Below are positions 8,293-16,761 of a stretch of DNA of 64,000 nt, in pieces. The stretch's first letter is position 1. Each line of letters starts with the position of its first letter. This DNA is from Sphingomonas sp. MA1305 (GTDB taxonomy: Bacteria; Pseudomonadota; Alphaproteobacteria; Sphingomonadales; Sphingomonadaceae), in assembly GCF_016107325.1 (NCBI RefSeq), contig NZ_RCVT01000001.1:186001-250000 (forward strand). The letters run 5' to 3'. The notes beneath the pieces were generated by a model. The model worked only from the letters and a program-made list of their open reading frames with translations. It made no database searches and was not told the origin of the DNA. Made by a program: the position numbers and the translations under genes.

Positions 8293-9924
8293 ATGGCGGA
8301 CGGCATCTTCATCGGCGCGGGCGAGGGTGGGGCGAACCCGCAGTGCCTCGACCTGAAACGCGCCAACCGCCACGGCCTGATCGCCGGCGCCACCGGCACC
8401 GGCAAGACGGTGACGTTGCAGGGCATCATCGAGGGCTTCTCCAAGGTCGGCGTGCCGAGCTTCGTCGCCGACGTGAAGGGCGACCTGTCCGGCCTCGCCA
8501 TGGCCGGCTCGCCCGCCGCCAAGACGCACGCCAGCTTCGCCGCCCGCGCGCAGGAGATCGGCGACGCCGACTGGTCCTACGCCGACAATCCGGTGCAATT
8601 CTGGGACCTGTACGGCGAACAGGGTCACCCGATCCGCACCACCGTCAGCGAGATGGGCCCGCTGCTGCTCGCCCGGCTGATGGACCTGAACGACGTGCAG
8701 GAAGGCGTGCTGACCATCGCCTTCCACGTCGCCGATACCGAGGGGCTGCTGCTTATCGACCTCGACGACCTGCAGGCGATGCTCAGCCATTGCGCCGAAC
8801 GCGCCGACGAGCTGACCACCACCTACGGCAACGTCTCCAAGCAGTCGATCGGCGCCATCCAGCGCGCGCTGCTCCAGCTGCGCAGCCAGGGCGGCGACAA
8901 GTTCTTCGGCGAACCGGCGCTCGACCTCGCCGATTTCCTGACCAGCGACGATCGCGGCCGCGGCATCGTCAATGTCCTCGCCGCCGACAAATTGATGGCT
9001 GCGCCGAAGCTCTATGCGACCTTCCTGCTCTGGCTGATGAGCGAGCTGTTCGAGCATCTTCCCGAGGTCGGCGACCCCGACAAGCCGACGATGGTCTTCT
9101 TCTTCGACGAGGCGCATCTGTTGTTCGACAATGCGCCCGACGCGCTGCTCGACAAGATCGAGCAGGTCGTGCGGCTGATCCGGTCGAAGGGCGTCGGCAT
9201 CTATTTCATCACCCAGAACCCGATCGACGTGCCCGACAAGGTCGCGGGCCAGCTCGGCAACCGCGTCCAGCATGCGTTGCGCGCCTTCACGCCGCGCGAT
9301 CAGGCGGCGGTGCGTGCCGCGGCGGAGACGTTCCGCGCCAATCCCGGCGTCGACGTCGCCACCGCGATCACCGAGCTGAAGGTCGGCGAGGCGCTGGTGT
9401 CGCTGCTCCAGCCCGACGGCGCGCCGTCGCCGGTGACGCGCACGCTGATCAAGCCGCCGGCCAGCCGCGTCGGTCCCGTCACCCCCGACGAGCGCCGCGT
9501 GCTGATCCAGACCGACGCGATCGGCGCCAAATACGACACGGTCGTCGACCGCGAATCGGCGGAGGAGATCCTCGCCGCCAAGACACAGGAGGCCGCGGCG
9601 GCCGTCGCCGCCGCGCGGGCGAAGGACGATGCCGACAAGGCCGCCGCGCTGCAGGCCAAGGCGGATGCCCAGGCCGCCAAGGACGCTGCCCGCGCCGCGG
9701 CGGCGCAGGACAAGGCCGAGGCGCAGGCGCGCCGCGAGGCGGCCAATTCCCCCTGGGCGAAGGCGATGACCTCGGCCACCCGCGCCGCCTCCAGCTCGAT
9801 CGGTCGCCAGGTCGCCAAGGAGATCGGCAAGCAGGTGTTCGGCACCGGCCGCGGCCGCAGCAGTGGCGGCGGGCTGGTCGGCACCGTGCTGCGCAGCGTG
9901 CTCGGCAATCTGACGCGGGGATAA
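8293..9924 (+). CDS. HerA/DUF853-type P-loop ATPase
   Basis: A protein of 543 residues in the HerA-like helicase family (formerly DUF853, YjgR-like). Seen: N-terminal [12 protein letters not shown], then Walker A GATGTGKT at residues 33-40, [12 protein letters not shown] (family block), and Walker [12 protein letters not shown] near 268-278. The arginine/glutamine-containing [13 protein letters not shown] and [17 protein letters not shown] follow. The C terminus (about 430-495) is a long Ala/Lys/Asp helix, probably coiled coil, followed by a Ser/Gly tail. HerA enzymes translocate on DNA in end resection or conjugation-like systems. The bacterial YjgR branch has no settled function, and there is no NurA-like nuclease next to it. 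Confidence 0.9.
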   Translation: MADGIFIGAGEGGANPQCLDLKRANRHGLIAGATGTGKTVTLQGIIEGFSKVGVPSFVADVKGDLSGLAMAGSPAAKTHASFAARAQEIGDADWSYADNPVQFWDLYGEQGHPIRTTVSEMGPLLLARLMDLNDVQEGVLTIAFHVADTEGLLLIDLDDLQAMLSHCAERADELTTTYGNVSKQSIGAIQRALLQLRSQGGDKFFGEPALDLADFLTSDDRGRGIVNVLAADKLMAAPKLYATFLLWLMSELFEHLPEVGDPDKPTMVFFFDEAHLLFDNAPDALLDKIEQVVRLIRSKGVGIYFITQNPIDVPDKVAGQLGNRVQHALRAFTPRDQAAVRAAAETFRANPGVDVATAITELKVGEALVSLLQPDGAPSPVTRTLIKPPASRVGPVTPDERRVLIQTDAIGAKYDTVVDRESAEEILAAKTQEAAAAVAAARAKDDADKAAALQAKADAQAAKDAARAAAAQDKAEAQARREAANSPWAKAMTSATRAASSSIGRQVAKEIGKQVFGTGRGRSSGGGLVGTVLRSVLGNLTRG

Positions 9925-10018
9925 TGGTCCGGGCTGGCTGGCGCGCGCGCCGGCTGGGCCGTGACATTCGGCGCGGCACGGCGCAAAACGGCGGCGTCCC
10001 ATCATCAGGAGCCGTCCC

Positions 10019-11236
10019 ATGAGCCTCGACACCCTCGATACCGCCGACTGGACCGCCGCGGGCGAGGCCGAGCTCGACGCCGTCGTCGCGCTGCGCCGGG
10101 CGATCCACGCCGAGCCGGAGGTCGGGTTGCATTGCCCGCTGACCACCGCGAAGGCGAAGGCCGCGCTCGCCGGCCTGCCGCTGGAGATCCACGACAGCCG
10201 CTCGACCACCGGCTTCATCGCCATCCTGCGCGGCCAGCGCGGTGACAACGGCCGCACCGTCCTGCTGCGCGGCGACATGGACGCGCTGCCGATGCAGGAG
10301 GAGACGGGCCTGCCCTTCGCCAGCACGCTCGCCGGCCGCATGCACGCCTGCGGCCACGATGCGCATACTGCGATGCTGGTCGGCGCCGCCCGCGCGCTGG
10401 CGGCACGGCGCGACCAGCTGCCCGGCACCGTGGTGTTCATGTTCCAGCCCGGCGAGGAGGGGCATCACGGCGCCCGCTTCATGATCGACGATGGCCTGCT
10501 CGCCACCGCCTCCCCCGACGCCGCCTTCGCGCTCCACGTCTCGCCGAACGCCCCGGCCGGGCTGGTGGTGACCCGCGGCGGTCCCATTATGGCGTCGGCC
10601 GACACCGTCCATATAGTCGTCCGTGGTCGCGGCGGCCATGCCGCCATGCCGCACGACTGCCTCGATCCGGTCCCCGTCGCCTGCGAGATCGTGCTCGCCT
10701 TGCAGACCTTTATCGCCCGCCAGATCGCGGTCACCGATCCGGCCGTGCTGTCGATCACCAAGATCGAGGGCGGCAGCGCACACAACGTCATCCCGGGCGA
10801 GGTGCGGCTGCTCGGCACGCTGCGTACCCTGTCAGAGACAACGCGCAGCACGATGCAGGATGCGCTGCAACGGATCGCCACCCATATCGCGGCGGCCCAT
10901 GGCGCCGAAGCGGAGGCCTGGGTCGACACCGGCTATCCGGTGACCGTCAACGATCCGCGCGGTGCTGCGCTGATCGAGCGTTGCGCGCGCGATCTTGATG
11001 CACAGGGCTTTGCGGAGATGCCGCAGCCGATGATGGGCGCCGAGGATTTTTCCTACGTGCTGCAAGCGGTGCCCGGCGCCTTCGCTTTCGTCGGCTTCGC
11101 ACCTACGGGCAGCGACCCGGCGACCAATCCGCCGCTGCACAATACGCGGATGCAGATCGAGGAAGCGGTGATGGCGAAGGGCGTCGCCATGCACTGCGCG
11201 ATGGCGACGCGCTTCCTGGAAGGCGGGTTCGACTGA
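10019..11236 (+). CDS. M20 family amidohydrolase (hippurate / N-acyl amino acid hydrolase type)
   Basis: Zinc-dependent aminoacylase-like hydrolase of 405 residues, cytoplasmic (no signal peptide). Seen: RRAIHAEPEVGL near the start (the H-x-x-P-E substrate block), GDMDALPMQEE, MHACGHDAHTAMLVGAA (metal ligands) and FQPGEEGHHGARFMIDDG (catalytic Glu pair). These are followed by a dimerisation domain with RGRGGHAAMPHDCLDPV and a late MGAEDFSYVLQAVPGAF. This set defines the M20D amidohydrolase group that cleaves N-acyl amino acids or related amides. The precise substrate is not determinable. AGGAG precedes the ATG at suitable spacing. Confidence 0.92.
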   Translation: MSLDTLDTADWTAAGEAELDAVVALRRAIHAEPEVGLHCPLTTAKAKAALAGLPLEIHDSRSTTGFIAILRGQRGDNGRTVLLRGDMDALPMQEETGLPFASTLAGRMHACGHDAHTAMLVGAARALAARRDQLPGTVVFMFQPGEEGHHGARFMIDDGLLATASPDAAFALHVSPNAPAGLVVTRGGPIMASADTVHIVVRGRGGHAAMPHDCLDPVPVACEIVLALQTFIARQIAVTDPAVLSITKIEGGSAHNVIPGEVRLLGTLRTLSETTRSTMQDALQRIATHIAAAHGAEAEAWVDTGYPVTVNDPRGAALIERCARDLDAQGFAEMPQPMMGAEDFSYVLQAVPGAFAFVGFAPTGSDPATNPPLHNTRMQIEEAVMAKGVAMHCAMATRFLEGGFD

Positions 11237-11340
11237 GCTTTTCGGCGCGGCAGGGCGTCACGGGTATTAATCCTGTGACGTCGAAGCCCGGCATGCCGGG
11301 CCCGGCCAGCCTCGCCCATGTGGGGCCTAGCCTGCGCTGG

Positions 11341-11518
11341 AGCCGATCGCCATTCGGCATGGCAGGCCATGGTTCGTTATCCCCGCGGAAGCGGGGATCC
11401 AGAACCCTCGACGTCACGGCTCGACAAGCAGCCTCCGCGCATCTGGATTCCCGCCTTCGCGGGAATGACGGCAGGGCGTTTCCAAAGCCTGCGATGCTGG
11501 ATGTCGATCGGACCTAGG
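11341..11518 (+). repeat. MITE-like dispersed element, copy 1
   Basis: About 178 bases nearly identical to the reverse complement of 61066-61243. The ends are inverted (GCCGATCG at the left, CGATCGG at the right). Inside are two hairpins, ATCCCCGC-GGAA-GCGGGGAT and ATTCCCGC-CTTC-GCGGGAAT, separated by GACGTCACGG. Its right end supplies the TAG stop (CTA on the plus strand, 11514-11516) of the oxygenase gene. Confidence 0.75.
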
Positions 11519-12506
11519 CCTGGCCAGGCCGCGGCTTGATCAGGCCGATCTCCACCAGTCGCTCGTGCAGATAGTCGTGCGCGGTGATCGGCGTCGGGTA
11601 GCGATTCGGATTCTCCGCGGTGATCGTCTGCGGCAGCGTTTCGATCAGGAAGTCCGGCGCCGGGTGCAGGAAGAAGGGCATCGAATAGCGCGAGTGGCCG
11701 CGCCGCTCCGGCGCCGGATTGACCACCCGGTGCGTCGTCGACGGCAATACATGGTTGGTCAGTCGTTGCAGCATGTCGCCGACGTTGACCACCATCGCGC
11801 CCGATGGCGGCTTGATCGCCAGCCATCGACCGGAATGCCGGTCGAGCAGTTCCAGCCCGGCTTCTTCCGCGCCGAGCAGCAGCGTGATCAGGTTGATGTC
11901 CTCGTGCGCTCCGGCGCGCACACCCTCGGCATTGACCGGGATCGGCGGATAGTGGAGCAGGCGCAGCACCGAATTGCCGTCGGTCACCGCCCGATCGAAC
12001 CAGTTCTTGTCCAGCCCGAGGTGGAGCGCGATCGCCGACAGCAACCGGTCGCCGGCGCGATCGAAGGCGGCGAACAATTCGACGAACGTGTCCTTGAATC
12101 CTTCCGGGCGGGTCGGCCAGACGTTGGGCGCCATCTGTCCGGCGAAGCGATGCCCCTCCGGCAATTCCCGGCCGACGTGCCAGAATTCCTTGAGGTCGAC
12201 GTGCTTGGCGTCCTTGGCGATTTCCGTCTTGAACGGCGTATAGCCGCGCGCACCGCCGCCGCCCTCGACGAAATACCGGCGCTTCTCGTCCTCGGGCAGC
12301 GCGAACAGCGCTTCGGTCTCCGCCCAGGCGCGATCGATCAGATCCTGCGGCACGCCATGGTCGGCGACGATGGCGAAGCCGAACCGCTCGAACGAGCCGC
12401 CGAACGCGGCGGCAAAGGCCTGCGGATCACGCTCCAGTTCGGCGAGGCTGAGAACGGGCACGTCGGCGGTCGATGGGGCGGCGGGCGTATCGAGCATGGT
12501 CGTCAA
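11514..12506 (-). CDS. isopenicillin-N-synthase-like 2-oxoglutarate/Fe(II) oxygenase
   Basis: Non-haem iron oxygenase of 330 residues. Seen: an N-terminal DIOX_N region (VPVLSLAELERD, GFAIVADHGVPQDLIDRAWAE), a double-stranded beta-helix core with GAHEDINLITLLLG (H-x-D iron ligands), RLTNHVLPSTTHRVV (distal His ligand) and RGHSRYSMPFFLHP (R-x-S co-substrate-binding motif). The family oxidises small molecules or catalyses ring closures; most bacterial members have no known substrate. The stop codon lies in the end of a dispersed repeat, which may have trimmed or extended the C terminus. No biosynthetic neighbours are visible. Confidence 0.88.
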   Translation of the reverse strand: MTTMLDTPAAPSTADVPVLSLAELERDPQAFAAAFGGSFERFGFAIVADHGVPQDLIDRAWAETEALFALPEDEKRRYFVEGGGGARGYTPFKTEIAKDAKHVDLKEFWHVGRELPEGHRFAGQMAPNVWPTRPEGFKDTFVELFAAFDRAGDRLLSAIALHLGLDKNWFDRAVTDGNSVLRLLHYPPIPVNAEGVRAGAHEDINLITLLLGAEEAGLELLDRHSGRWLAIKPPSGAMVVNVGDMLQRLTNHVLPSTTHRVVNPAPERRGHSRYSMPFFLHPAPDFLIETLPQTITAENPNRYPTPITAHDYLHERLVEIGLIKPRPGQA

Positions 12507-12829
12507 ATCCGTTTGTTATCGCACGGATATAGACACGCCGAACGCCCGCGTCATGCCCCTGCGACGGTGATTCGACGGGCCGGACCGCGCGGCTGCCTGG
12601 CGTTCCGGCACCTCACAAAACCGCCGAACTGGGACAGGCGACGTGCCATTGTATAACGTTTCGCCGCGCCGCTCTGCCGTTTTGCCGCGCCATGCCGGGC
12701 GACGGGCTTGTGGCGTCGCGGTGATTGTGACCACAGACTGTGCGTCTGACGCGGGTGGGGCTGCGTGGCACGACGATCACCGATGCCGGGTCCGGTCAGG
12801 GCGGACGCGGCGCTTCTGCCTGGGGTCCG
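12507..12829. other. 323-base divergent intergenic region
   Basis: Lies between the oxygenase start and the M23 peptidase start. Frames here are Arg-rich shadows. A TATAAC at 12653-12658 with a weak upstream element could serve the peptidase, but I could not find a convincing -35 box. No repeat family member was seen. Confidence 0.35.
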
Positions 12830-14014
12830 ATGAACAAGTTTGCCCGTTCCGCCGTCGCTTTGGGTGCGCGCGCCCGCTCCTTCTTCATCACGCGCGATGT
12901 GATGTTCCACGATGGCCGCGCGCTGCGCCGCTTCAGCGTTTCCGGCCGGACGCAGGCGGTGATCGCCGCATTCGGTGCGATGACGGTCAGCCTGTCGGGC
13001 TATGGCGCCGCCCACGCCGCCTATCGCACCGCGACGGTGACCGGGGTCGTGACGCCGACTCCGGCCGGCCAGAAGATGGAGCAGATGCAGCGCCAGATCG
13101 GCGCGATGAAGGCGCAGGTCACGACCATCCAGCATCTTGCCCAGGAACATGCGCAGCGGGTCGAACAGCGCCAGGCGCTGCTCACCGCCGTGCTGACCGG
13201 CAAGGGTGACGAACAGAAGCTGGCGATGGCGACGCTGGCCGTCGAGCAGGCGCCGAACCGCACCGCCGCCGCCGTCGTCGATCCGCTGCTGAAGGTCGAG
13301 GCGCGCCAGGCGCAGCTTGCCGGGCTGGCGCAGAAGCTGGTCGACCGCAAGCTCGCCCAGACCAATGCGACGCTGCGCAAGCTGGGCGTCGCCAACCGCA
13401 TTTCTACCAAGCCGGTCGCGATGGGCGGCCCGCTGATCGACGCCAACAGCGCCGAGGCACAGGCCGATCTGAAGGCCGACGCGCAGTTCCGCACCCTGTT
13501 CCAGAGCTGGAAGAAGCTCGACACGCTGCAGCAGGGCGCGATTGCGATCCCCTCGGTGCAGCCGGTCCAGCACCTGCAGTTCACCAGCAATTTCGGTATC
13601 CGTTCCGATCCGTTCCGCGGCACCGCCGCGATGCATGCCGGGGTCGACATTCCCGGCCCGGTCGGCACGCCGATCTATGCCACTGCCGACGGCATCGTCG
13701 CCCATGCGGCGCGGCAGGGCGGCTATGGCAACATGGTCGAGATTAACCACGGCAAGGGCATCGCCACGCGCTACGGCCATCTGTCGAAAATCCTCGTCAC
13801 CGACGGCAGCCGGGTGACCCGCGGCCAGTTGATCGCGCTGATGGGTTCGACCGGCCGCTCGACCGGCCCGCACCTCCATTATGAGGTCCGCATCGACGGT
13901 CATGCGGTCAACCCGGTGCCGTTCCTGACCACCGCCGACTATCTGCTCGCCGCGCAGGACCGTGCGGTGCATGTCGTGCCGGTCACCACCGACGGTCCCG
14001 CCGCGCAGGACTGA
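12830..14014 (+). CDS. M23 family metallopeptidase (murein endopeptidase-like)
   Basis: Predicted periplasmic peptidoglycan hydrolase, 394 residues from MNKFARSA; the upstream extension lacks protein-like sequence. Seen: a basic cytosolic N terminus with a membrane helix or uncleaved signal around residues 38-62 (AVIAAFGAMTVSLSGYGAAHAAY), then a coiled-coil stretch (MEQMQRQIGAMKAQ onward). The LytM/M23 domain is C-terminal: MHAGVDIPGP gives H-x3-D zinc ligands, GYGNMVEINHG and TRYGHLSKI are family blocks, and TGPHLHYEVR gives the H-x-H pair. All catalytic residues appear present, so it is likely active and not an EnvC/NlpD-like activator. Confidence 0.92.
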   Translation: MNKFARSAVALGARARSFFITRDVMFHDGRALRRFSVSGRTQAVIAAFGAMTVSLSGYGAAHAAYRTATVTGVVTPTPAGQKMEQMQRQIGAMKAQVTTIQHLAQEHAQRVEQRQALLTAVLTGKGDEQKLAMATLAVEQAPNRTAAAVVDPLLKVEARQAQLAGLAQKLVDRKLAQTNATLRKLGVANRISTKPVAMGGPLIDANSAEAQADLKADAQFRTLFQSWKKLDTLQQGAIAIPSVQPVQHLQFTSNFGIRSDPFRGTAAMHAGVDIPGPVGTPIYATADGIVAHAARQGGYGNMVEINHGKGIATRYGHLSKILVTDGSRVTRGQLIALMGSTGRSTGPHLHYEVRIDGHAVNPVPFLTTADYLLAAQDRAVHVVPVTTDGPAAQD

Positions 14015-14053
14015 ATTCGGCCACGAACGCGATCGGAACTGCGAACCAGGATT

Positions 14054-14080
14054 GGGCGGGGGCGAACCTCCGCCCTTTCT
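14054..14080 (+). terminator. hairpin terminator after the M23 gene
   Basis: GGGCGG, ten bases, CCGCCC, then TTTCT. It begins 40 bases after the stop codon and fits a rho-independent terminator. Confidence 0.6.
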
Positions 14081-14107
14081 CATTCCGGCGGGCCGAACGT
14101 TGAAAAC

Positions 14108-14228
14108 GCTGTCCTACATCCAGAGCCGGAGCTAGCGTGGCGACGCTCTTTCTCAACGTCGCGAAACGAAATGTCGTAGCCGCTATCGACGGCGCAACGT
14201 TCAGGCGACAAGAGTGTCAAGACTCGCG
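14108..14228 (+). repeat. dispersed element headed by GCTGTCCTACA, copy 2
   Basis: It shares ordered blocks with 60920-61048: GCTGTCCTACA, GCTCTTTCTCA, GTTCAGGCG followed by CAA, and TGTCAAGACTCGC, separated by unrelated spacers of similar length. It ends 53 bases before the ErpA-like start. Confidence 0.55.
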
Positions 14229-14280
14229 GGACCTACAGCCGCCCGTTGCCGCCCCGGGTCGAAGCGCCTATCTCCCGGCC

Positions 14281-14619
14281 ATGGCCACGCTCGCTGCCGA
14301 TATCGCCCTCACTCCCGCCGCTGCCGCCCGCGTCGCCGCGATCGCCGCGCGCCAGGGAAAGCCCGCCATCCTGCGCCTGTCGGTGGAGGGCGGCGGCTGT
14401 TCAGGGTTCCAGTATAGGTTCGGCCTCGCCGACGCGCCCGCCGGCGACGACACGGTTGCCACGACCGGTGATGCGACGCTGGTGGTCGACAGCATCAGCC
14501 TTGATCTCGTCCGCGGGGCGCAGGTCGACTATGTCGAATCGCTCGGCGGCGCCGCCTTCCGCGTCGAAAATCCAAACGCGGCCTCGGGATGCGGCTGCGG
14601 CTCCAGCTTCGCGGTCTGA
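14281..14619 (+). CDS. erpA: A-type iron-sulfur cluster carrier (ErpA/HesB-like)
   Basis: Scaffold/carrier protein delivering Fe-S clusters to apoenzymes, 112 residues from the ATG at 14281. The open frame upstream runs through a dispersed repeat and should be dropped. Seen: the three invariant cysteines, Cys40 in EGGGCSGFQY and Cys104/Cys106 in GCGCGSSF. The domain is of usual length. It lies three bases before xthA, so the two are probably co-transcribed. IscA and SufA paralogues have the same motif; ErpA is the best guess for a stand-alone copy outside a suf operon. Confidence 0.88.
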   Translation: MATLAADIALTPAAAARVAAIAARQGKPAILRLSVEGGGCSGFQYRFGLADAPAGDDTVATTGDATLVVDSISLDLVRGAQVDYVESLGGAAFRVENPNAASGCGCGSSFAV

Positions 14620-14622
14620 CGG

Positions 14623-15393
14623 GTGAAGCTCGTCACCTATAACGTCAACGGCATCAAGGCGCGGTTGCCGCGCCTGCTCGAATATCTCGACGAGCAGCAG
14701 CCGGACGTCGTCTGCCTGCAGGAACTCAAGACCACCGACGAGACCTTCCCCGCGCAGGAGGTGGCCGATGCCGGCTATGGCGCGATCTGGCACGGGCAGA
14801 AGGGGTTCAACGGCGTCGCCGTCCTCGCGCGCGGCCAGCAGCCGGTCGAGCGCCAGCGCGGCCTTGCCGGCGAGCCGGAGGACGAGCACAGCCGCTATCT
14901 CGAATGTGAGGTCGACGGTTTGGTCGTCGCCTCCATCTATCTGCCCAACGGCAATCCGCAGCCGGGGCCGAAGTTCGATTACAAGCTGCGCTGGATGGAC
15001 CGGCTCGCCGCCCGCGCGCAGGCGCTACTCGACGAGGAAGTGCCGGCCGTGCTGATGGGCGACTATAACGTCATCCCCAACGACGACGACACCTTCTTCG
15101 TCCGCGCGATGGCCGACGACGCGCTGATGCAGCCGGAAAGCCGGCAGGCTTATCGCCGCCTGCTCGCGCAGGGCTGGACCGACGCGCTGCGTACCCGCCA
15201 GCCCAAGGGCGGGGTGTGGACCTTCTGGGACTATCAGGCCGGCGCCTGGCAGCGCGACGCGGGGTTCCGCATCGACCATTTGCTGCTCAGCCCGATGACC
15301 GCCGACCGGCTGCTCGATGCCGGTGTCGACAAGGCATATCGCGGTCGCGAGAAGGCGAGCGACCACGCCCCGACCTGGGTGCGGTTGAAATAG
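14623..15393 (+). CDS. xthA: exodeoxyribonuclease III (AP endonuclease)
   Basis: Mg-dependent base-excision-repair nuclease that cuts at abasic sites and removes 3' blocking groups; 256 residues. It begins with GTG four bases after the preceding stop codon. Seen: KLVTYNVNGIKARL, VVCLQELKT (catalytic Glu), GDYNVIPNDDD (catalytic Asp-Asn) and EKASDHAPTWV (catalytic Asp-His), with DYKLRWMDRL between. Length and motif order match the ExoIII family. Confidence 0.94.
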   Translation: MKLVTYNVNGIKARLPRLLEYLDEQQPDVVCLQELKTTDETFPAQEVADAGYGAIWHGQKGFNGVAVLARGQQPVERQRGLAGEPEDEHSRYLECEVDGLVVASIYLPNGNPQPGPKFDYKLRWMDRLAARAQALLDEEVPAVLMGDYNVIPNDDDTFFVRAMADDALMQPESRQAYRRLLAQGWTDALRTRQPKGGVWTFWDYQAGAWQRDAGFRIDHLLLSPMTADRLLDAGVDKAYRGREKASDHAPTWVRLK

Positions 15394-15509
15394 CCTCCGT
15401 GCTCCTGCGGACGCAGGGGCGCAGGTTCGCGCACGACACCGTATGTGGCTCTGGGCTCCTGCGTTCGCAGGAACACACGGGCAGAAGACGGCAGAGGTAC
15501 TCACAACCG

Positions 15510-15535
15510 TCATCCCCGCGGAGGCGGGGATGACG
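15510..15535. repeat. GTCATCCCCGC palindromic unit
   Basis: Perfect inverted repeat CGTCATCCCCGC-GG-A-GGCGGGGATGACG, lying between convergent xthA and the lyase gene. It belongs to the same hairpin family as those inside 11341-11518 and 25911-26041. It can act as a bidirectional transcription end. Confidence 0.65.
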
Positions 15536-15554
15536 ACAATGGGTCGGGTGAGCG

Positions 15555-16757
15555 TCAGAGTGCCGCGCAATACGCCGCCAGCCCCCGCTCCAGATCGGCG
15601 ATCAGGTCCGCCGGGTCTTCCAGGCCGATCTGCAACCGCACCACCGGCCCCGGAAAGTCCCGCCGCGCCACGCTGCGGATGCGGCCCACGTCGACCGGTG
15701 TCGCCAAACTCTCGAAGCCGCCCCAGCTATAGCCGATGCCGAACAGGTCGAGCGTGTCGATCAACGCCGCCCGCGCCGCCTCGCCGCCCTCGCGCAGCAC
15801 GAAGGCGAACAGGCCGCTCGATCCCTTGAAGTCGCGCCGCCACACGTCGTGGCCGGGACAGGAGGGCAGGGCCGGGTGCAGCACCTCCGCCACCTCCGGC
15901 CGGTCGGCCAGCCAGTGGGCGATCTGCAACGCGGACTGCTGATGCTGCGCCAGCCGCACCGCCATGGTGCGCAGGCCGCGGCTGCCCAGCCAGGCATCGT
16001 CGGGACTGGTCACCTGGCCGAGCTGGTGGCTGACGTCGCGCAGGGCGGCGAATCGGCCCTGCGCCGCGGTCACCGAACCCATCATCACGTCGGAATGGCC
16101 GACGACATATTTGGTCGCGGCCAGGATCGTATAGTCGATGCCCTTCTCGATCGCCGGGAAGAACAAGGGAGTCGCCCAGGTATTGTCGAGCAGCGTCGCG
16201 ACCCCCCGTGCCTTGGCGGCGGCGACGATCGCCGGCACGTCCTGCACCTCGAAGGTCAGGCTGCCCGGGCTCTCGAGGAAGATCGCGCGGGTCCGCTCGC
16301 CGATCAGGTCCGCGATGCCGGCGCCGATCAACGGGTCGTAGAAGCGCGTCGTGATTCCGAAGCGCTTGAGGAAGCCGTTGGCGAGGCTGCGCGTCGGTTC
16401 ATAGGCGCTGTCGACCAGCAGCAGTTCGTCACCCGGCGACAGCACCGCGAGCAGGGCCGCCGCCACTGCCGCGACGCCGGAGGGGTAGAGGAAGGTCGCC
16501 TCTGCCCCCGGCTCCAGGCTGGTCAGCGCATCGGCGAGGCTCCATTGCGTCGGCGTGCCGCGCCGGCCGTAATAGAGCCGGTGATGCGTGTCGCGCCCCG
16601 CCATGGCGCGCAGATCCGCCATCGAATCGTAGAGGATCGTCGAGGCGCGCCACACCGGCGGGTTGACGATACCCTGGGTCCATTCGGTCCGGCGCCCGGC
16701 CTGGACGACGCGCGTGGCATCGCCGGCCGGGCGGTTGTTGTTGTCGTCGTCCGTCAA
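15555..16757 (-). CDS. metC: cystathionine beta-lyase (Cys/Met metabolism PLP enzyme)
   Basis: PLP-dependent enzyme cleaving cystathionine to homocysteine, pyruvate and ammonia in methionine synthesis; about 400 residues. Seen: WTQGIVNPPVWRASTILY at the N terminus, YYGRRGTPTQWSLADAL (Y-x-R phosphate-binding block), YPSGVAAVAAALLAV, LLDNTWATPLFFPAIEKG, ILAATKYVVGHSDVMMG (PLP lysine), LRTMAVRLAQHQQSAL and GYSWGGFESL. The best start is the TTG at 16757, since no ATG or GTG lies between the upstream stop of sseA and conserved sequence. It follows sseA by four bases. Other trans-sulfuration enzymes are related, but the SWGGFESL block favours MetC. Confidence 0.9.
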   Translation of the reverse strand: MTDDDNNNRPAGDATRVVQAGRRTEWTQGIVNPPVWRASTILYDSMADLRAMAGRDTHHRLYYGRRGTPTQWSLADALTSLEPGAEATFLYPSGVAAVAAALLAVLSPGDELLLVDSAYEPTRSLANGFLKRFGITTRFYDPLIGAGIADLIGERTRAIFLESPGSLTFEVQDVPAIVAAAKARGVATLLDNTWATPLFFPAIEKGIDYTILAATKYVVGHSDVMMGSVTAAQGRFAALRDVSHQLGQVTSPDDAWLGSRGLRTMAVRLAQHQQSALQIAHWLADRPEVAEVLHPALPSCPGHDVWRRDFKGSSGLFAFVLREGGEAARAALIDTLDLFGIGYSWGGFESLATPVDVGRIRSVARRDFPGPVVRLQIGLEDPADLIADLERGLAAYCAAL

Positions 16758-16761
16758 GGTC

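Noticed and set aside
8269..10440. Minus-strand open frame of 723 codons opposite the HerA-like and M20 genes
   Set aside because: Low-complexity shadow frame in GC-rich DNA; both sense-strand proteins carry complete catalytic motifs.
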